This document shows, piece after piece, positions 59,048 to 64,000 of a stretch of 64,000 nt of DNA. How positions within the stretch are numbered: position 1 is the first letter of the stretch; the number at the start of each line of letters is the position of its first letter. The notes under the pieces were generated by a model. The model was not told where the DNA came from, searched no databases, and was given only the letters and a program-made list of their open reading frames with translations. Both the position numbers and the translations under genes were made by a program. Source of the stretch: Agrocybe praecox. Taxonomy: Eukaryota > Basidiomycota > Agaricomycetes > Agaricales > Agrocybaceae. The stretch is from NCBI GenBank assembly GCA_964017145.1, contig OZ024841.1, forward strand, positions 2,108,001-2,172,000, given 5' to 3'.

Positions 59048-61041
59048 TCAAAGTTTGGCATGGTGTAAGACATAAGAAGAGGCCGTTTTAGACTTGACTT
59101 TGTCTACGTCTGTCATTGTGATAGGGCGAACTTCATGAGCATGGTTGTAGCCGAGTCTAATGAAATGGATTAATAGGCTAATAGTAAGAAGAAAACGGTC
59201 AGCAGATTATCTTACCTAGTCCTTCCGTCTTCGCCACCAGGTTTATAGAATTCTGGTCTGCGAAGCAAAGACACTACGACGGCTCCTCCTAATCCAACAT
59301 TATGGACCAGCCCGTATTTGCCACGTTTATCGGGTGTATCGAAGAGACCTGGAGCTTGCATAGGTCCTGCCCCTGGAATAATACGTCAATCACGTTGAGC
59401 CAGATTGGTTGTAATTCTAACTAACATTCCCTCAATTGCACTGTTGAATGTGTGAGGTAAGAACGACGACAGGTATATACTATAATAACCACGTACTCAT
59501 GATATAGAAGTGCATCCCGAGGCCTGTAGCACCAAGAGGATGGCCCTTGGCTTCTAGGCCGCCACTAGGATTGACGACATACTTGCCACCGTACTGAAAT
59601 TGTTTAGTATCCATTGAACGAAAAGCGTGATATTCGGTAGCTTACAGTGTTATCACCACGTTCCACGAGCTTATGGGCTTCGTCGGGAGCACAAAGACCA
59701 AGTGCAGGGTATGTAATGAGCTGAACGAAGTTTGTTTAAGTATTTACTCAGCACAAAGAGAGTCAGCAGATCGTACCTCGTTGGCCGCGAAGCAGTCGTG
59801 CAGTTCTACGACACCAACCTGGTCCCGACCTTCCCCTTCGACAAATCCGGCTTCTTTGAAAACTTTGTCTGCGCACACCTTTGACATCTCATAGCCCACA
59901 ACATCCATTGCACTACGTCCTTCGAAGGTAGTAGTGCCGTCGGTTGTTAAAGCTTGTGCAACGATTTCAATAGCTTGGTTCTCAAGTCCATGTGAATGAA
60001 CAAAATCTTCAGACACAACAATACAGCACGCAGCGCCATCCTAAATAACCCGTTGAGGTAATTTCCATAGGCTGAGGGAAGGGAAACCTACCGAGGTTGG
60101 ACTACACATGAACTTCGTCAAATTCCTAGTAATCTTAGGAGCCTTCAAAACCTGCTCAACGCTCCATCCGTCCCTAAACTGCGAGTAAGGGTTGTTGACA
60201 GAGTGTTTGTGATTTTTAGAAGCTATAATTTACGTGCCTGTCAACTACTTGCGGCGTACTGACGCAAGAGGCCAAGGTCACGTACCAATCTTCGCAAGGT
60301 GTTCAACACCAGCACCATACTTCTGGAAGTATTCTTGAGCACCGTTATCGAAGAGACGAGGAGCACCGGGTCCATGATTTTCGCCCAGAGTCTCCTCGAG
60401 TTCGAACGAGCGTTGGTTAATCAGAGCCGTGGGATTGGGACGATCAGGGAAGTTGGTGCCCAAGCTTCCAGGCTTCATACGTTCGAAACCAAGAGCGAGT
60501 GCACATTCAACCTGGCCGTACTTGACGGCAGAATTTGCTTGATAAAGGGCCGATGATCCAGTGGAGCAGTTATTATTTACGTTGACGATTGGGATGTAGG
60601 TAAGGCCCAGATTGTACAAAGCTCGCTGTATGAGTTTCCCTAAGTTAGCTGTCCAAATTGCAGGAGCCATTCTGATGCAGTAGTACCTGACCACTGGTGG
60701 AATCACCGTAACAGTATCCGACGTATGCTGTTTCTACTGAGTCGTAAGTGATTCCTGTACGATTAAAAATTCGGCATTGTTAGGCATGCTTTTAATGTTT
60801 TCACGAGAAAGACTGACCGGCATCGAGGAGGGCTTTCGTTGCAGCTTCAAGACCCATCTAATTTCTTCCTTTAGATTTACTATAAGCTCTTGAGCCTGTC
60901 TACTTACGTCTTCGGTAGTCCTCGTTGCTCTGGGCTGCAGACGAAATTAAATCGCGGCCTGCTTTGAATTGGTGGTAAATGGCTTACCTTGATAAATGCA
61001 GTGCATCCAGCACCTACGAGGAAGGTTCTGCGTCCAGGCAT
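59048..61041 (-). CDS. SCP-x type 3-ketoacyl-CoA thiolase, peroxisomal
   Basis: Thiolase of the sterol-carrier-protein-x type, which cleaves 3-ketoacyl-CoA (often branched or sterol side-chain) in peroxisomal beta-oxidation. About 11 introns. The start at 61041 gives [18 protein letters not shown]. Motifs are [13 protein letters not shown] (nucleophilic Cys), [28 protein letters not shown] and [16 protein letters not shown] (catalytic His and Cys/Gly loop). The C-terminus ends VLHHAKL, a type-1 peroxisomal targeting signal (AKL). There is no SCP2 lipid-binding domain after the thiolase, so it is the thiolase-only form. Estimated length about 440-450 residues, usual for the family. The gene has its own upstream region; the next gene, RPA49, lies 0.5 kb upstream on the same strand. 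Confidence 0.92.
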
Positions 61042-61563
61042 GTTATTACTCGAGAGCGTACTGCGTTCAGTTAAGAAGTCTGGGGTAATACCGGGAGAGA
61101 GAAAGAGATGCGGGGTAAGTTGCACAGAGAATCATTTATAATTGAATCTGAAATGAAGAGTCCGGTCCCCTGAAAGTATCTCCGGAACTCGGGTAAGCTA
61201 ATACCCGCTCAGGCGGCCGCCTAGTATATATCCCATAAATAGACCTTATAAGCTCTGTCTATGAGGTTTGCTAAGCAAATTTGTCTATCGACAGTTTGCA
61301 ACACTGGCTCGCCGGGCCTCTGTCATAGACAGAATGGTCACCGGTCTAGGGCACTCCACTACCGCCCATGATTGTCCTTAGAACAAGCAAACATATACAT
61401 GCGTACCAATCACAAATTTTCAATGGTTCGTGACGGCAAAGTAAAAATCCAAGAACGATTAATGACACCGAAGGGGAATTTTTCATTTTCAAAGTACTCT
61501 CAAGACTAGAGAGAGGTTCAGGACAGATATTAAGCTAACAGTTAAGTACTTTTTCAATACTTC
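61042..61563. other. intergenic region
   Basis: Thiolase promoter side and RPA49 3' flank, 522 bp. No RNA gene or repeat recognised. Confidence 0.5.
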
Positions 61564-63228
61564 CTACTTCTTTCGTAGTCTGGGCTTGGGGAATTCTACG
61601 GGAGCAGTGAGGACAGCGCGTTTTTCGTTCGCCGAACCACTTGATATGCCCAGTCGAGCCCGTTCCTTTTCTCCTAGAATCGCGATTTTGCAACCTGAAG
61701 AACAAAGTGCATTAGTAAAATGAATATTGTCAGAGGAAGTTGCGTACCAAGTGATCTGAATAATTGGTTAACCCTAGACGAAATGTCAAGTTAGTTGACG
61801 TAGAACATGACCGATGTATTTGCTTACTCTGAGACAGGTAGACTCAAATCATGAGCGACAACAGTAGTATTGGAAGCATAATCATCTAACTTGAGGCACA
61901 GTGCGAATGTGTACGTTAGAAGACTGGTTTTAGTCGCAGTGGTAGGTTGATAGCTAATATGCGGTCCTCATCAGATAGAGTCCCATAGAGAAAATTTGTT
62001 TATCTACCTCGAGGTTCCTCGCACAACTTCTGTGAATCGTGAAAGAAGGGTATCAACCACCAAACTAGGTACTGCCGCTAGGCGTTCATATAGCTTTTCT
62101 TTGTCGATCGATTTCTGGAAGGCGGCTTGTCGGAAAGCTAGCATAGCAGATATATACAAAAGGATTTTTCTACAAAAAAGGTGAGTAATAGGCCGGATAA
62201 ATAAGTTCGAGAAACGCACAAATTCTTCTTTTTGTTCTTTCCTGCTCCTTCCGTCAAAGCCTCGAGATGAGCGTTGATCCATGTAGACTTGCGATAAGGT
62301 AACAAGGCTATCCGTTCATTCGCGGATTGGGCAGCTTCGAAAGGACTGATAGATAAAGCCTTCCATTCTGCTTCCGAAATAATATCATGCAAAGGATATA
62401 TCTCAGCTGGGTCAGTGGCAGTGGAGGAGAAGGGTGGTATGAGTCTATTCTTATCAGCCGCTTCCTTGCGCTCTTCTGCAGAAAAAGATTAGCGAATGGA
62501 TTTCCAAATAAAATCCAATTGAACGCACCTTCGGTCATCAAATTGCCTGATCCTTTTTCAATGCTATCCATGACATAACTCATAACTCCTTCCATAGCAC
62601 CAACATCAATTTTGTTGCGCTCTTGTGCCCTAATATTGGCCTTCTGCTTCTTAGTTCCGAAGGTTTCTCCAAGAGCGGTCTTAGCTTCCAGGTATTGAAG
62701 TTTCGAAGGAGCTGCTGAAGAAGGTATCGATTTCAGGGCTTTGACAGTGTGCTTTAAGATATGAGGAGACTGAGAAGTGGGAAGGATTGATATTTTTCCA
62801 GTTTGCTTATTGCGTACGGCAAGCAGGTACCTGAGCAAGATGCAAGTAGTTGAGTACCCGCCTAAAAGATCCAGCAATATTGCCTGCTTACCGACAACCA
62901 GATTCAGCGGCTTTCTTATTCTCATCTTCGTTTGAAACGAACTCGACGCTGGGTGTCTCGCCTACTACCAACAAATCTTCCTCGTTATCGTCGTTCGATG
63001 TTCGTCTGACTTTTTTCCGAGTGTAGCATTGAAATGAAGTAGATTCAGGGGCCTGAAGGGCGGGATAGCTGACTATTTGGCATTTGAGCAAGTTGTTTTA
63101 TTTGGATGCCTGGAGCACATACTGAGGAGAGGTCCCACTTTTTTCGTTGTAGGCTCGGCAAGTTCAAACTGGACCTCCGGACTTGTCTCGCGTTTTCTCT
63201 TCTTTGAGGCTGCTTTTGCGGTGGACAT
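61564..63228 (-). CDS. RPA49: RNA polymerase I subunit RPA49 (A49-like)
   Basis: Subunit of the A49/A34.5 heterodimer of RNA polymerase I, acting in the nucleolus in rRNA transcription. The start at 63228 gives MSTAKAASKKRKRETSPEVQ, a basic N-terminus. Family features are GPLLISYPALQAPESTSFQC (formed across the first intron), the dimerisation-domain segment RYLLAVRNKQTGKISILPTS, EAKTALGETFGTKKQKANIR, and the tandem winged-helix C-terminal half (YPLHDIISEAEWKALSISPF; LLPYRKSTWINAHLEAL). The last exon encodes GCKIAILGEKERARLG and ends EFPKPRLRKK. About seven introns. Length about 430 residues, normal for the family. Confidence 0.9.
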
Positions 63229-63586
63229 GCTTTTGCAGACTACACAGCTAGATTTTTGTGAAGTTTTATAGAGTTGAAGATGCTAGAGTTGTTGATCCAT
63301 AGAACGGAGATGGAAGCGGGAGGCAACAAGTTCGGCCAATTTTCATACATACATAGCCTCCGTTATTTGTAACTCTGTTCCACTACATGCGCAAAGGATA
63401 TTGCTGCCAGGCACTATCCTCTACGCCTTCCTCGTTCTCTGTATAGCGGTACACTGACACATACTCCAGGATCCTGCAGGTAGCATCTTTTATAATTGAA
63501 AGATCCCAGCTTTTCAGCCCTCATATATTTCGCGGTCCCGCCCCGGCAGACGGCTAATTATCAATTTCAGTCTTCGCTGAATATTC
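63229..63586. promoter_or_regulatory. divergent promoter region
   Basis: 358 bp between RPA49 (-) and the next gene (+), so both promoters must lie here. No clear TATA box or named site was recognised. Confidence 0.5.
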
Positions 63587-64000
63587 ATGGCAATAGCTGA
63601 GGTATATTCAAAGCTGGAACCCGAACAAAGCCAGAGTCCAACGCTAGAGGCGGACTTGAGCGGTGCGAACGGACATGATCTGTCGGCAGCACCCCAAGCC
63701 AAATTTGAATCCTTGACTTCAACATCATTGTCCTCTTTCTTGACCTCCAAGGCAGAAGCAATGGACATAACAGTCAAGTGTGAGAACGATGCCAAGCATG
63801 AAGAGACCTCACCTTCACAGTCACCCACCATCGTGGCCGACCCTACGCCTCAAAATTTCAAGATGTCCCGCTCACCAAGCCCTCCAGCTTCAGCGGTCGA
63901 AGGCACCACGTCCAAATTGTCTACTCCACCTCTTCTCGCAAGCACGAAAGGCTCGAAGAAGGCACCCCCAGCTCCTATTCAGCTCATTGCTGACCTACCT
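63587..64000 (+). CDS. N-terminal part of a gene, possibly SET2-like
   Basis: Open frame from ATG 63587 to the window edge (138 codons, no stop). It has a Ser/Pro/Glu-rich, probably disordered N-terminus (MAIAEVYSKLEPEQSQSPTL) and ends KAPPAPIQLIADLP at the edge. The segment PAPIQLIADLP resembles the stretch just before the AWS-SET domain in fungal SET2 histone H3K36 methyltransferases, but the catalytic part lies outside the window. Identity is therefore tentative. The start was chosen as the first ATG in frame downstream of the divergent promoter. Confidence 0.55.
   Translation, partial: MAIAEVYSKLEPEQSQSPTLEADLSGANGHDLSAAPQAKFESLTSTSLSSFLTSKAEAMDITVKCENDAKHEETSPSQSPTIVADPTPQNFKMSRSPSPPASAVEGTTSKLSTPPLLASTKGSKKAPPAPIQLIADLP

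Overview
The window looks like nuclear DNA of a mushroom-forming basidiomycete (Agaricomycete). Genes are split by many short introns, mostly 49-70 bp with GT..AG ends. The recognisable proteins are fungal or eukaryotic (UTP10, RPA49, an AIM9-like APH kinase, a PAK-type kinase with a CRIB motif, a peroxisomal SCP-x thiolase). Intergenic DNA is AT-rich and carries small non-autonomous DNA transposons. No rRNA, confident tRNA, CRISPR array or bacterial operon structure was seen. Gene models were built by joining exons at splice sites; where I give exon sums they are divisible by three.

Layout. 1-7.36 kb: gene-poor, with an imperfect tandem duplication at about 0.1-1.3 kb. 7.36-10.0 kb (-): an APC-type amino-acid/GABA permease. 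11.35-15.30 kb (-): a 1266-residue coiled-coil protein. 15.64-16.22 kb: a TA-flanked MITE, followed by a decayed coding tract. 17.46-18.63 kb (+): a secreted solute-binding-protein-like gene. 18.88-19.56 kb (-): a START/SRPBCC-fold protein with a 12-nt microexon. 20.2-22.6 kb (-): decayed coding-like tracts. 23.96-25.82 kb (+): a DAO-type FAD oxidoreductase. 26.71-28.67 kb (-): an AIM9/APH-type kinase-like protein. 29.0-31.1 kb (-): two small uncharacterised acidic proteins. 33.0-34.45 kb (+): a BAG-domain co-chaperone. 34.83-42.51 kb (+): UTP10. 43.40-50.30 kb (-): a 2098-residue CRIB-plus-kinase protein with an altered DFG motif. 50.3-58.1 kb: gene-poor, with four tRNA-like repeat copies and a second MITE. 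58.1-58.6 kb (+): a small Cys/His-rich protein. 59.05-61.04 kb (-): an SCP-x-type thiolase. 61.56-63.23 kb (-): RPA49. 63.59 kb to the window end (+): the N-terminus of a possible SET2-like protein.

Working together. These are mostly independent housekeeping and signalling genes. Two act in rRNA production: UTP10 in the small-subunit processome and RPA49 in RNA polymerase I. The BAG protein acts with Hsp70, the thiolase in peroxisomal beta-oxidation, the AIM9-like protein probably at mitochondria, and the PAK-like protein downstream of Cdc42/Rac.

The less expected parts are two TA-flanked MITEs about 37 kb apart that share an end architecture, a family of tRNA-like repeats with pol III-type terminators, an atypical PAK-like kinase, two microexons, and several introns that stay open in frame and so hide inside apparent ORFs.
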